Of a DNA stretch of 64,000 bases, positions 45,384 to 56,456 are shown one piece after another (the first letter of the stretch is position 1; each line of letters starts with the position of its first letter). The position numbers were made by a program, and so were the translations under genes. The notes under the pieces were generated by a model. That model saw nothing but the letters and a program-made list of their open reading frames with translations, ran no database searches and was not told the DNA's origin. The DNA lies in contig SMMW01000482.1 of assembly GCA_004794655.1 (NCBI GenBank), positions 124,001 through 188,000 on the forward strand. Reading direction: 5' to 3'. This DNA is from Marisa cornuarietis. Its lineage: Eukaryota; Mollusca; Gastropoda; Architaenioglossa; Ampullariidae.

Positions 45384-46202
45384 CGTCTATTAGAGCTTGT
45401 TATAAGAGGTCGCTTACGATATAGAATATCTGGGTAGGGATCATACTGGAACATTGCGAAGTCCACGTCATACATTTTCCTCACTCTTTCCATGAGTACA
45501 TCGGGTACTTTACTGTACGCTTCTATCAGAGCCTGCTCTTTCTGAGCAGTCCAGTAACGTTTACTGCTGGGTTGTCTTTGTTCAAACATTCGCAGGGCCA
45601 AATTCTTTAGATCGCTTTGCATTACCAATCTGTTTTTAGCCCACGGAAACTCAATGCTGTTGGGCAGGTAGCCATTAATTTGGAAGGCCTTCCATAACCG
45701 TATTGCCAGGTCTGTGGAGTTTGTACAGTTCTGGTAGAAAGGGTATTTGGACTCGTGGAATACGTCGTCTATCAACATACTGATCTCGTGTTTGGCATGC
45801 TGGTCAGAAATAAACAACTCGTCCCCAAGCCAAGACATATTTAAACGGCTGAGGATATACTTTGTGTCTCGTGTGAACGTCTCCATCTTGCCTATGACAT
45901 GTGGCCGCAGAACGCAGGGGCTACATACATATTGATACGGCCTGTAGTGATCATTGATTTTCTGGACTGGGATGCTGGTGATGTAGTCGAGGAATTCTAC
46001 AAATGTGATATCGCTGAAGCAGCGAGCCGAAGTCTTGTTTACACCTGGCCGCCGACTGACGATATTCCTGCCGTCGATGTCCCACAAGTCAGGCAGCAGA
46101 AACTTATCAACGTATGCTGACCACAGACGGCTGTACGGCTCTCTGACGAACATGAAGCGAAACCGATCAGCAAGAAATGTCGGAGCTTTGGCAGAATCAA
46201 AT
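45374..46202 (-). CDS. Sulfotransferase exon 4 (catalytic half)
   Basis: Acceptor CCTTTTTTGCATTGCAG. It begins FDSAKAPTFLADRFRFMFVR, holds the 3'-phosphate-binding motif and the DHYRPYQYVCSPC block, and ends ITSSNRRVQ with TAA at 45376-45374. The stop lies inside the duplicated 135-bp unit, so the last few residues result from that duplication. Confidence 0.88.
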
Positions 46203-49200
46203 CTGCAATGCAAAAAAGGAACCATAATGTCTGTAAATTAAAGGAAAGTTAATAGCTCAAATTTTCTGAAACAGTCCAAAAGACTAACACGTAAGTCCCA
46301 AACTGAAGTGCTTTTGTCAGCATCTATCCTCAATAGCCAAAACTGTAAGGATGTAAACTGAAGGTAAGCTGCGCATTTCGCGAATATTATCTACAATTGA
46401 AAGAGGAAAGTAAAGTTGTTGTTTTAAACTGTAAAGACTACTTCATTTCCCCTCTTTCTTTGTCTCCGAGTTTCTTCCCTTCTTTGCACGCCGTCTTTAC
46501 TTGGGCTAGCGGGTCTCTGCGTTGCTGGGGGACTTCTTAGCCAGTCACATGTTCTTTGACGGGAAAAACGATTTGTGTTTGGAGACACATTATATTACAA
46601 TGTGAAAGCATGTTCAACTTGCATGGGAAATCCCATATGGTAATGGTTATAACTTCGATTCGATTGGTCGAATTTAATCAAACAGACGCTTTATGAGCAA
46701 AATATTAAAAATAGGAACGTTTGCTTTTTTTGCAAAGTATATGAAGAACACTCGTGTTTTGGAGGATAATTAACTGACCTCAACTGTAGATCTAGATATG
46801 CATACAAAACCTCGAAGGAAGCAGTCGTGGGTGGAATGTACACCATGACTATAAAGTAAGTAAAGCAATTGTCACGGTCAAGGTATAGAGGGGGGATGGG
46901 GTGGTGTAATGGAAATTGTGGGACACGAAAGCTCACGCGTTTATTGAGCCCCACGTGGGTGCCGTGCCAAGCTCACCGCTTGTCAAGCCTGGGCAGGGTA
47001 GGAATATAAGGTCAGCCGCGAGCAGCAAGTTGGCTGCTGTTGGTTTTTGTTTTGGTCACCGAGCGAGCACCGAGAGGCTGGCTGCAAGTGGTGTGCGCAG
47101 ACAAAGCCCCGGAAATCAGAACCGTGGACACGTCTGTGAGCTGAGAAACCTGCGATGAGCCACTGGGCAGCTGGCGTGTTAGAGAAGAGAGCGACGTGGG
47201 ACCACGGACGTGTATAGGTGGATTCCTGTCTGCCGAGACCAACGCTTAGCCTCTTGTGAAGTCCTCCGCTGTTAGTTTCGGCGAGCTTTAACAATGAATG
47301 TGAATAAACCGGAAGCTGTGTCGCCAAAAGCCTCGTTCTATAACTTGAGTGAAAAACATCCTCTGCAAGCAGTCCAGTAATACAAGTCCGTGGTGGGACC
47401 AGTTAGCAGGGGCGAGGTAAGGGGTTTTCACCGTATGCTGTCAGTGACCACGGAGACGTACCCTGGAGGCTACCAGACTACACGCTGGGGGCAGTCGCCG
47501 CGCGCACCATCTTGATAAGTCTGCGCCGGGCTGTAGCCGGAGACGCATCGCCGCAGACGTGCGTCCTACTAGAGACACTGAAGTCTTTAAAGTCTCTGGT
47601 CCTACCGAATATGTAGATCGCCACCCTGGGGTAGCCGAGTCAACCGCTAAGAGGTGTGTTGTCGACCGACCACTACACCCTGAACTAGCTTGAAAACAGT
47701 ATTCCGGTACATAGTAGGAACTAGCGGTCGTAGGTACGGTACAGTTCTGGCCTCATGCAGACAAGCGTCCTTACGGACTAATACATTGTTAGAAATAACT
47801 TTGTGTATTATTGGTTTATGACGTTTAGTAGAGATAGTAGAGTGTAATCCAGTAGACTGTGTCTTTGTGCGGGAGTAACGAACTTTGAAATGCTAAGTGT
47901 GAAGGCGAACTGTGAAACAGTGTACCGTGTGGTGTAACATTCTTGAAAGGAGTGTAGTTATCATATTTTAGTTAAGTCTGCTGTTGAATGTTTAGTTTTG
48001 TGTTAATACATCGTCACTCTCTCAGGGAAGCCCAACAGAAAAAAGATTTTTCTTTCTTATTTGTTGAACGAATGCGCGCGTCCGACCTTATGCTGTACCA
48101 GCAATGTTTTCAGAACTATCGACCTACAGGGGAAGGGGATATCCTTGTGGCTAGATAAACTCCTGTACAATTTTAACAATGGTGAATTAAGTATTGTCAT
48201 TGTCCTAACCAGAATCGTCACAAACTAGCTTGCACGGACCTTCATTCCCTAGATAAGTGTCTCTCATTCGTTGCCTCTTTTCTCTACCATAGGAGTGACC
48301 AATCGTAACCATAACAACGAGGGCTTTCGCTTCCGTTTTCTGTCAAAATGGCGGATCTTGTTAACGTAGAAGAAATTTGAGAAGTGAGTAATTAAGCTTT
48401 TCTGTCATCAGAACCTTGTTAAAGAAGATTGATTGCAAAGTAAACAGTATTTTATGTAAAATGTATTCTGTTTGTTTATAGAAAACGCATTAAAATGTTT
48501 CGACAATTTTATAAAATAAAAACATCCTCACAACAGATGCTATTGATTTGTTTTACCACTAACAATTAAAAAAACATTGTTTTTGATTTTTTGGAAACAA
48601 TTGTATAGATTGTTCTGTTACGAAAACAAAACATATATTAAGAATGCAAACAAAGAATCGGAAACACGAGGCCTATCTACAGGAAAGGCGAGACTTACAC
48701 TGGACATGAACCTGAGTCGCTTATCCAGTAATGAAGGTCCGTGCTAGCTTGTACGGAAGGGCGAGTGAGAAACATCAATTGTGAACGGGTGGCCAGTCTT
48801 TCACTTTCTAAGGAGACCCGCTGGCTGCCGCGTCTGGTTGCGCGTAGGGAAGTGGAGACTGTCGCTGCCAAGTCCGGTGTGAACAAATATTGACTTTTTG
48901 TCCACTAATGTCAACTCGTTTTATGGGACTGCTTTTCTTCTGGACAAACACAGTTGTAAACTTGTCCTGACATGTTGAATAATAATGCTTTATACTCTAG
49001 GTACATTTCATGTTGAGGAGAGACCCTTGTGACGTCACTCGTTAATTACTCGAGAGACTGTTCCTAGGGATTTTTTGTTTCCCCTCTTCACCCTTGACTA
49101 CCTCAAGGTGGTGTTCCCCTCCTTTGGAAGATTTGTTTTTCAAAGATGTCACAGTGATAGTGGCTACCTGTACGTTCGTCGCTTGACCACTGCTGGCCTC

Positions 49201-49837
49201 TGCCCTTGTTTAGGGGAACTGAAAGAGGTCAGGGTTAGTGGTAACAGAGCAGAGATCTGCATGAATCCTATTTATATCATTGCATACTGGCAGAGCTTAA
49301 TGCATCGTACGTGGTCTGTAATGTATTTAGTAAACTGTTGACTACATACTTGTAGACGTTAATGCGTTGTGGCCTATAATGCACTTGGTACCGAGGCATT
49401 TCGAAAGGTGATGCGTAGCTCTTCCCGTAGGTATCTTTGTGTAGCCACCGAAAGATACTCAGCCAGTAAGTGCAACCAACCTTTCAAAAAATAAAAAAGC
49501 GTACACCTTCACAGTATGTCAGATTAGTTACTCTTACACATATTGTCACATTAATTACTCTTTTACAGTATGTTATAGTAGTTACTCTTACTCATGTTGG
49601 GGATGTCTTAACTGACTCCCCGTATCGCTGCCGTTGTATGTCACTTGCTATGAAGCATTATACTTTAAAAATAATGCAAAGCTCTAAAACTATTAACTTA
49701 CAGATCGCTGCTTTTTTTCGTTTCATGCAGTTTATTTAATCACAATAAAGTATATTTTCCCTTGAAAATTTGTAGAAGAAGAATGCATTTATTTGTCAAA
49801 TTATGTTGCACGAGGAACATGTCTTAATGATGAGTGC

Positions 49838-49885
<48 letters not shown>

Positions 49886-52431
49886 ACTATACGCACTACT
49901 ATGTCAGCCTCAAAAGTAAAATGCATAAGAGAAATAAAAAAGTAAAGTCCTCTCTTTTCACCTTCAAATGAGGCGCACTCCTCTTCCACACACACACACA
50001 CAAGCAAACATATTCTCTCGCTCGAGAGAGAGCGTGCGCACACTGTACACTACCCATACTTATCAGTCCCACCACTGGTCATGCACAGACATACTCAAAC
50101 ACATATGCGAGCATGCATGCACACGTGCATGGACGCCCACTTATGTACATGTACTGTATAGCCTTATGCGTTGGAAGCTGTGTGCCTGACAACAAGATAA
50201 TAATGGAAAATACAATACTGTAATACATAATAGATGTTGTGGCCTTTGGGTACAATCTTGTGATACATAATGTGGTAACAATGAGACAAACACTAGTTGA
50301 ATTCTAGTTAGCTGGTTCTCAAACTGTATGCAGTACGCCGACTACCAGCGTAGCTAATAATCTACATTCTACGCTACACGTTTAAGTTGTAGGCTACAAC
50401 AAGTATGTCTTTTAGCTCAGTCAGTTTCTCACACCTCTTGGAGTGTTGACCATATATACAGCTGGATGTCTTTCAGTTTTGTTTTGATTGTATTTACCTT
50501 AGCTAAGTTGCTTATTTTTCGCTCATGAAAACATCGTATTGCTGAATATAAAAAGAATTTGTAGGTGGTGGGGGAAGTGGCTATAATTTTGACATGTTTT
50601 ATAAGGCCTGGCAATAATAGACACGTCTGGTAGTAACTAACAACCTTGGGGGTGATGCAGAAAGCTGCCCTGATGTCATTGTGTTCAACCATGCGATCAA
50701 CACGACCATCTTTGGACAGGAAGCACACATCATCACTCCTCTGACGTCTCTCAGCATACACATGCTGTAAGGTCGGCTCAAATGATGGTGAGAGTGTGGT
50801 GGGGGTAGTGGTGGTGGTGGGGGTGGTGGTTGTGGTGGTGGCAGCAATCGCTGGAGGATGCTTGCGCTTAGTTCTCGCTTGCCCCTGCAAGTTAGGACGA
50901 TGAGAGCCTGCAGACCTCGGCTTCCGCTTTAAATCTGTCCAAATGAAAGACCGTAATCTGTAACCTTCTTTACACTTCAGAATGGCAATGCTACGGACTT
51001 CCAATGACTTCTATCAGTTAGTGGATCAACAGTGTTGTTCAATACTACGTCTGAACATGTGACAGGTATTTCATCATGAGAAGAGATCGTACGATACGGT
51101 ACAGATAACTGTACAGATTAAGTACACATTTGAACACGTAGTTCCTGGTTATTCTCCACAGCTTATTGCAAACGTTATCTCTGTGATGTAATAATTGTAA
51201 AGAAAAACTTCATTTTTATAAAGTCAATATACATATACATGTAATCTAAATGCAGTTATAATAATGCCATTGAGCAGCTGGAAATGGTGCGCTTGTAATA
51301 TATACCCTAACCCTGCGTTCCCTTGTGTTCCCTTCCATATCGGAATAAAGGGGAATTAAGAAGCTGATAAACTAGCTCGACTAACAGTAAAGAATAGCCA
51401 TAAAGCCATACTAAGAAATAAGGTGGCAAGAGAAATACAGAGGTAAAAGAAGGCGTGGACAGTAGGGTGTTAGAGCCATTCTACGGTCGTCCACGACGAG
51501 GCGACGAGGAAGCAGGCTGGCGTAAAGACACGGCCATAATCCCAGTGGTGTGCACCCGCGCATGCAAACCGTCACGCTGACACCGGACTCGTACTCAGCT
51601 GTGAGGAAAGTGTCTTTTATATGTATTTTCCAAATCTGACAGTTGTAACTTTTTATTAATTATTATTTGTGCCGGCCTTTTGACAGGCCACCTTAGTATC
51701 TAGGTTAAGCTGATTTCTTTTCAACCTAATTTTTGTTTATTGTGTTAATAATTTGATTTGTGTTGTACAACGTGTTGTCAGTGTGGTTGCACGCGTGAGT
51801 GGAGACAGTAGTCTGTGTGTTGCGCGTGGACGTGCGAAGCAGCGAGCGAGAGCAAAGATCATACACTTTTCGGAAGTGATATCATCCGAAAGAATACTGC
51901 CAAACGTCCTGAAATGTAATGGCTACCAGTTTCTCTATTTCCCTACTAGCAGGTTGACGGTCATAGATCCGTCTATAAGCATAACGTGGACTTTACGCAG
52001 TAGAAACCTCGGTTGAGACGGCCTAGAGAATAAGCATGATAAGCAAACACACTGACGAACACAAAAGACAGGGTAACCAATTTTACTTAAAAAAAATTAT
52101 TCTTCCCACCTTTATGAAAGAAACCCTGTTTAGATTATGAAACCTATTTCCATGTCTTTGGTTCGATAGGTAAAAGTTAAGCCCGTTTGCATACCGAAGC
52201 CTTTCTCTTTTTTTTTTTTTTTGTCTTGCAGCATAAGACTTTACGCTCCCGTCGACTCTCACAATACACAACATAATACAGGATTTGCAAATCATCACTG
52301 ACCTTTCGTATAAACGCCAATAAAACTGTAAACAAACCTGTGTAGTTTTCTCGACCTACTTCCAGCAGACAGATGCAAAGCAGGACTATAGGGATCACAA
52401 AAAGGATCCCCTTACATACCGAAGGCTTCAT
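45374..52431 (-). CDS. Carbohydrate sulfotransferase, Golgi type II membrane protein (HNK-1ST/CHST8-14 family), four exons
   Basis: Exons 52431-52338, 50934-50645, 49480-49350 and 46202-45374 join in phase (1, 0, 2) to 447 codons. The N terminus has a short cytosolic part and one hydrophobic segment (GILFVIPIVLLCICLL) that should anchor it in the Golgi. A threonine-rich stem follows. The 5'-phosphosulfate loop is FCITPK-VGCTYW, split exactly by intron 2. The 3'-phosphate motif is FRFMFVREPYSRLWSAY, and INDHYRPYQYVCSPC fits the conserved HWRPQ..LC.PC block. The enzyme should move sulfate from PAPS to a sugar on a glycan. The acceptor cannot be told from sequence. Such genes are many in molluscs. 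An intron acceptor four bases before the ATG implies an untranslated exon upstream. Confidence 0.88.
46203..46864. other. Sulfotransferase intron 3, proximal part
   Basis: Ordinary AT-rich intron sequence with no recognised feature. Confidence 0.5.
46870..48100 (+). mobile_element. Probable solo LTR, family D
   Basis: It starts TGTCACGGTCAAGG and ends TGCTGTACCA, flanked by GCAAT on both sides (46865-46869 and 48101-48105). The 1,231-bp length is close to that of the family A LTR. GGAATATAAGG near 47010 and AATAAA near 47303 are in the order expected for promoter and polyadenylation signals. The ending differs from the TTGACA of families A and B, so the right border is less certain. Confidence 0.6.
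48233..48743. mobile_element. hAT-like MITE with perfect 8-bp duplication
   Basis: A 511-bp element with terminal inverted repeats CACGGACCTTCATT (14 bp perfect, then imperfect) and flanking CTAGCTTG at 48225-48232 and 48744-48751. An 8-bp duplication is typical of hAT elements. No transposase frame is present. It lies in an intron of the sulfotransferase gene. Confidence 0.85.
48752..49349. other. Sulfotransferase intron 3, distal part
   Basis: No recognised element. A plus-strand open stretch at 49075-49341 has no domain and overlaps the exon border on the other strand, so I do not call it. Confidence 0.45.
49350..49480 (-). CDS. Sulfotransferase exon 3 (PAPS 5' loop)
   Basis: A 131-nt exon with acceptor TTTTTTGAAAG and donor GTATGT. 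It encodes VGCTYWLSIFRWLHKDTYGK, then SYASPFEMPRYQVHYR and about seven more residues. The VGCTYW start continues the FCITPK of the previous exon. A weaker donor in the same phase after MPR would shorten it. I prefer the longer form because RYxVHY is a known pattern in invertebrate relatives. Confidence 0.75.
49481..50644. other. Sulfotransferase intron 2
   Basis: Contains a (CA)n run at 49839-49884 and a shorter one near 49990-50001. No element recognised. Confidence 0.55.
49839..49884. repeat. (CA)n microsatellite
   Basis: Uninterrupted CA dinucleotide run of about 46 bp. Confidence 0.95.
50645..50934 (-). CDS. Sulfotransferase exon 2 (stem and start of catalytic domain)
   Basis: Acceptor TTTCATTTGGACAG; donor GTTGTT after CCCAAG. 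It encodes a basic region, a threonine/proline run (TTTTTTPTTTTTPTT) and then YAERRQRSDDVCFLSKDG up to AAFCITPK. The threonine run comes from an ACC trinucleotide repeat and is a likely O-glycosylated stem in the Golgi lumen. The donor is weak, but the match to the next exon is exact. Confidence 0.82.
50935..52337. other. Sulfotransferase intron 1
   Basis: No element recognised. Short GC-rich stretches near 51480-51560 are not part of any frame I can support. Confidence 0.5.
52338..52431 (-). CDS. Sulfotransferase exon 1 (start and membrane anchor)
   Basis: It starts ATG at 52431 and encodes MKPSVCKG, the hydrophobic segment ILFVIPIVLLCICLL and EVGRENYT, ending in phase 1 before GTTTGT. The charge pattern (Lys before, Glu after) predicts a type II anchor. 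TTAATGTTTCAG lies just before GACC-ATG, so the ATG sits at the start of this exon. Confidence 0.8.
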
Positions 52432-52435
52432 GGTC

Positions 52436-52964
52436 CTGAAACATTAATAGGTCTGCTGATAAAAAAAACATATTAAAGGTATTATCGTCCAGGCCTGCAG
52501 GGAATAGATTTCCATAACAAGATCATTAATTCATTTTAAATAGCGTAGAACAAATGGGATTGATAATATAAAAATGTACAGGACTATGCCTGTCTCTTCA
52601 GGCACTGCCATCAGTGGCGACGTTTTCTGCCATGTCCTTTTTAACTGGACGTGCAGCCGTTACTCGTTTCCTGCCACAGCCGATCACGAAAATGGATAAT
52701 ACAAAGCTGCTGGGTGTGATTGTGCGTCTTTTGTTCTTCTAAATGTCTTCGGTTAGTTGTTGTTTTCCAGCTCTTATCTCTTCTTTGGCGCTACTGCAGT
52801 ATAGTTTAGCATTCCTGACTGGCCTCCGGTCGTCAATCCTTGCTGCGAAGCATACCCTAGACTTGCCACTCGAAACCCTAACCCTAAGCCTGTGCGCTAC
52901 AGAGATTAGGGTAATGCAATATTTATTTTCCATCTGTCGTGACTGGAAACGGCCTGCGATCTAC
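52436..52964. other. Upstream of sulfotransferase exon 1
   Basis: Probably 5' intron of that gene at its left side. A short telomere-like CCCTAACCCTAA at about 52872 is isolated. No gene is seen. Confidence 0.4.
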
Positions 52965-53370
52965 AACGAGTGTTCTCTCATGTACTGCGACTATATTATC
53001 TATAACGAGAGTTCTCTCATGTACTGCGACTGTATTACTATAACGACAGTTTTCTCATGTACTGCGACTATATTATCTATAACGAGAGTTCTCTCATGTA
53101 CTGCGACTATATTATCTATAACGAGAGTTTTCTCATGTACTGCGACTATATTATCTATAACGAGAGTTTTCTCATGTACTGCGACTGTATTACTATAACG
53201 AGAGTTTTCTCATGTACTGCGACTATATTATCTATAACGAGAGTTTTCTCATGTACTGCGACTGTATTATCTATAACGAGAGTTTTCTCATGTACTGCGA
53301 CTGTATTATCTATAACGAGAGTTTTCTCATGTACTGCGACTGTATTACTATAACGAGAGTTCTCTCATGT
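52965..53370. repeat. 38/39-bp minisatellite, left part
   Basis: About ten units of the type GAGAGTTTTCTCATGTACTG with CGACTATATTATCTATAAC. Most are 39 bp; a 38-bp variant has TATTACTATAAC. The array is cut by the RTE element and resumes at 55202. Confidence 0.9.
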
Positions 53371-55201
53371 CTTCTTCTTATTCCTTTTCGCCCCCAGTGG
53401 AGCATAGGGCTGCAACTACACCACGCCAGCGAACCCGGTTCTGGGCCTCCCTCCCCAGTTGGGTCCATGTCATTCCAGCTGCCTCCGCCTCGCCATGGAC
53501 CGATCTTCTCCACGTCTGTCTGGGTCTCCCAACCCTGCGTCTCCCCTGTGGGTTCCAGTCCAGAGCTTGTCGTGTTAGATTTTCGGCCGGCTTTTGCAGG
53601 GTGTGACCGATCCAGCCCCACTTTCGCTTCTTGATGTCTTGGCTGGCAGGTTTCTGGTTGGCTTTCTCCCACAGGTATGCATTGGAGATTCTCTCGGGCC
53701 ATCTGATGTTAAAAATGTGCCGCAGACATCTGTTTATGAATGTTTGAATCTTCCTGGTGATGTTGTTTGTTACACGCCATGTCTCAGACCCATATAAAAG
53801 GACAGATTTTACGTTCGTATGAAAGATGCGGATCTTGGTATGTTGAGATAGTGCCTTGGAATTCCAGATGGGTCGCAGGATGTGGAATGCTTGCCTGGCT
53901 TTATTTATTCTGCTTCTTACATCTTCATCAGCACCTCCATCCTTGGTGACTTTGCTGCCTAGGTAGGTGAAGCGGTCAGTCTCTGTAATACATTCCCCGT
54001 GTAGCTGAAGTGGGGCTTCTTGCTTGTTGTTGATCCGCATTACCTCTGTCTTCTTGATGTTGATTGTCAGGCCAGTTGTCGCTGCTTCTTCTGAGAGCCG
54101 AGTGAGCTTTGTCTGTGCATGTTGTTGCTTGTGGGACAGCAGGCTGATGTCGTCTGCAAAGTGGAGATCCTCAAGTTGCATGGCAAAGGTCCATTGAATG
54201 CCTGTGTTGCTGTTAGAGGTTGTTCTTCTCATGATCCAGTCTATGACGATCAGGAAGATTGTCGGCGAGAGCATGCAACCTTGCCTTACTCCAGTCCTCA
54301 CTGCAAAGGGGTCCGTCAGCTTCCCATTGTGGATCACCTGGCATGTCGAGTCCTCATACAGCTGTTGGATGATGGCAATGAACTTTGGTGGAAATCCGTA
54401 GTGCTGCATCAACTTCCAGATGGTCTCTCTGTCTACGGAGTCAAATGCCTTCTCAAAGTCCACAAATGTCATGTATAGTGGGGACTGCCATTCGATGGAC
54501 TGTTCAATAATGATTCGCAGTGTAGCAATATGGTCTGTGCATGATCTACCCTGCCGAAAGCCTGCCTGTTCTTGCCGCAGTCTCTTGTCTAGGGCATTCT
54601 TCAGTCTGTCCAGCATGATTCTGGTCAGCACCTTGCTGGGAATGGACAGAAGCATAATCCCACGCCAGTTGCTGCACTGGGTCAGGTCACCTTTCTTGGG
54701 TAGCTTTACCAGATAGCCAAGTTTTCAGTCTGCTGGAACTTGCTCCTGCTTCCAAATTTTCTTCAGCAGGGGGTGTAGCATCTCTGCTGCGGCTGTTGGA
54801 TCCGCCTTGAGTGCCTCTGCAGGAATGCCATCTGGGCCTGCCGCCTTACCAGTTTTCAGAGACTTGATGGCTTTGATGATTTCTGCCTTGGTTGGTGGGT
54901 TGGTGTTCACCTGGAGTTGCTCGGTGGCTGGGGCAATGTCCAAAATTGTTGCTGGTGGTGGCCGGTTCAGTATTTCTTTAAAATGTTCTGCCCAGCGAGA
55001 TCTTTGTTCTGCATCCCCAGTAATGACGTTGCCATTTTTATTTTTTACTGGCCTGCATGCATTGATGTTTTTCCGTCCTGACAGAGTTCTTGTAATTTCG
55101 TATAGTCTTTTCGTGTTATTTTGCCCAGCTGCTTGTTCTGCCTCTTCTGTCATCCTGTGTGCAAACTGTCTCTTGTCGCCTCTTGCACTCTTCTTCACTT
55201 C
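53371..55201 (-). mobile_element. 5'-truncated RTE-type LINE inside the minisatellite, 12-bp duplication
   Basis: The minus strand holds one long RT frame, nearly intact, from 55198 to 53378. The part before the RT core has KSLKTGKAAGPDGIPAEALK. The core has QEQAGFRQGRSCTDHIATL, MTFVDFEKAFDSVDRETIWK, RQGCMLSPTIF and LHFADDISLL (A/F-ADD box), then KTEVMRIN, TYLGSKV and an end like RRRVGRPRQTW. A single TGA at about 54731 (in the place of a Trp before KLGYLVKLPKKGDL) breaks it. The endonuclease is missing. The target duplication GTTCTCTCATGT flanks it (53359-53370 and 55202-55213), and the 3' tail is a short AAGAAG repeat. Confidence 0.92.
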
Positions 55202-55365
55202 GTTCTCTCATGTACTGCGACTGTATTATCTATAACGAGAGTTCTCTCATGTACTGCGACTGTATTATCTATAACGAGAGTTCTCTCATGTACTGCGACT
55301 GTATTACTATAACGAGAGTTCTCTCATGTACTGCGACTGTATTATCTATGGCGAGAGTTTTCTCT
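55202..55365. repeat. 38/39-bp minisatellite, right part
   Basis: Four units of the same array as at 52965-53370, directly continuing it after the LINE. It ends in a variant unit and a short telomere-like CCCTAAACCCTCC. Confidence 0.9.
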
Positions 55366-55420
55366 AACCCTAAACCCTCCCATTTCTCCGACCTTTCAGG
55401 TGAGCATTATTATTATTATT

Positions 55421-56456
55421 AAAGCAGATTTATATAGCGCAATTTTCAACTCCAGAGTCGACTCAATGCGCTGTACAGTGTATGGGGTTAGTTTTAAAAT
55501 CACTGAAAAATATCAGAATTCTTGTAGTAAGATCATCATATTAGTTTTACAATCACTGAGAAATATCCAGAATTCTGTTCAAGAATTTCCGTACTGAACT
55601 ACTGGAGGCAATCAGCAGTATGCTAGGATAGTCATAGACTGTGGAGTTGTGGAAGCCAGTGAGACACACCTGTCCGCTAGCTGATATCAAAGCATGGGTA
55701 GTCTTCACACCCCTGTGTATGACCAGCAGGTGACGGCAAGAACCAGAGCCCATGACAAGCATGACTGTCCACAGTTCATGGCGATGGACGAAGCTACAGT
55801 AATGTGGGAGAAGTCTCATATTGTAACTGCTTGGTTAATACTTCTTTCTATACATAAGAGAACTCGTGATCTCAGTTTTCTAGATCAATCCGCTTATCAG
55901 CCACCTACAGTCCCTGTTGTGGAGTGCGGAGCTACATGCAGTGTGGTTGTATTTGTGAGACCTTTGGCTATTCCTGTATATGGCTGATAGACACACCCCA
56001 CACTGTCAAACTGCACGATGACCACTTCTGATGACGATGACTCATTGATGTTGATAGTGACCTTCACCTTGTTGTCTGCCAGTGGTGGGGAGGTTACTTG
56101 CTGGTGTAGAATCAGACAACTGAGATTGGGACTAAGCACAATGCGTGGTTACTGGTTTGTCTGACATACCCTTTGTCTGTCTTTAGCCTCTTGTCACTCT
56201 TGAATCTATGAACTTTACCAGCTACTTGTTTTAGCAAGTCGTCTGCTCCGGGACCCGTGCTGCCTCTCAAATGCCCTGAGTTCAGAGAAAAGCCTTCGTG
56301 TCGTTGTGTGATCTAAAGATCTTCAGAAAAAGCGTTATGGCGTCAGGCAGAAAGCGACGCAGCGAAGAAAGTATCGACTGACACAATGGGCACTAAAAAC
56401 ACAACAAACTAAGAAAAATACGAAAATTGCGGAGAGCCGCCTCCCTCAAGCCTGTT
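55421..56456 (-). mobile_element. Short L2-tailed retroposon with foreign DNA in the middle
   Basis: On the minus strand the head (56456-56290, from AACAGGCTTGAGGGAGGCGG to ACACGAAGGCT) and the tail (about 55590-55421, ending TTGCGCTATATAAATCTGCTT and a TAA run) both match the element at 20172-20503. Between them lie about 690 bp of STRAD-like sequence that the other copy lacks. A part of the tail (AGAATTCTG to AAAACTAA) is doubled next to the junction. Confidence 0.7.
55594..56285 (-). pseudogene. STRAD-like pseudokinase fragment inside a retroposon
   Basis: Broken minus-strand frames give GPGADDLLKQVAGKVHRFKS, KVKVTININESSSSEVVIVQ, then LPHYCSFVHRHELWTVMLVM, and VIHRGVKTTHALISASGQVC with LTGFHNSTVYDY. 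The IHRGVKxxHxLIS...V.L(T/S)G block matches STRAD YVHRSVKASHILIS. A part between the two last blocks, still present in the copy at 36.5-37.1 kb, is deleted here. No introns are seen. It is not functional as a gene. Confidence 0.7.

Noticed and set aside
52865..52885. Telomere-like CCCTAACCCTAA (also near 55365)
   Set aside because: Only two units each, inside unrelated sequence. Not a telomere or a clear interstitial telomeric repeat.
52743..53353. Open frames with repeated MYCDYIIYNES peptides
   Set aside because: Product of the 38/39-bp minisatellite, with frame changing between units.
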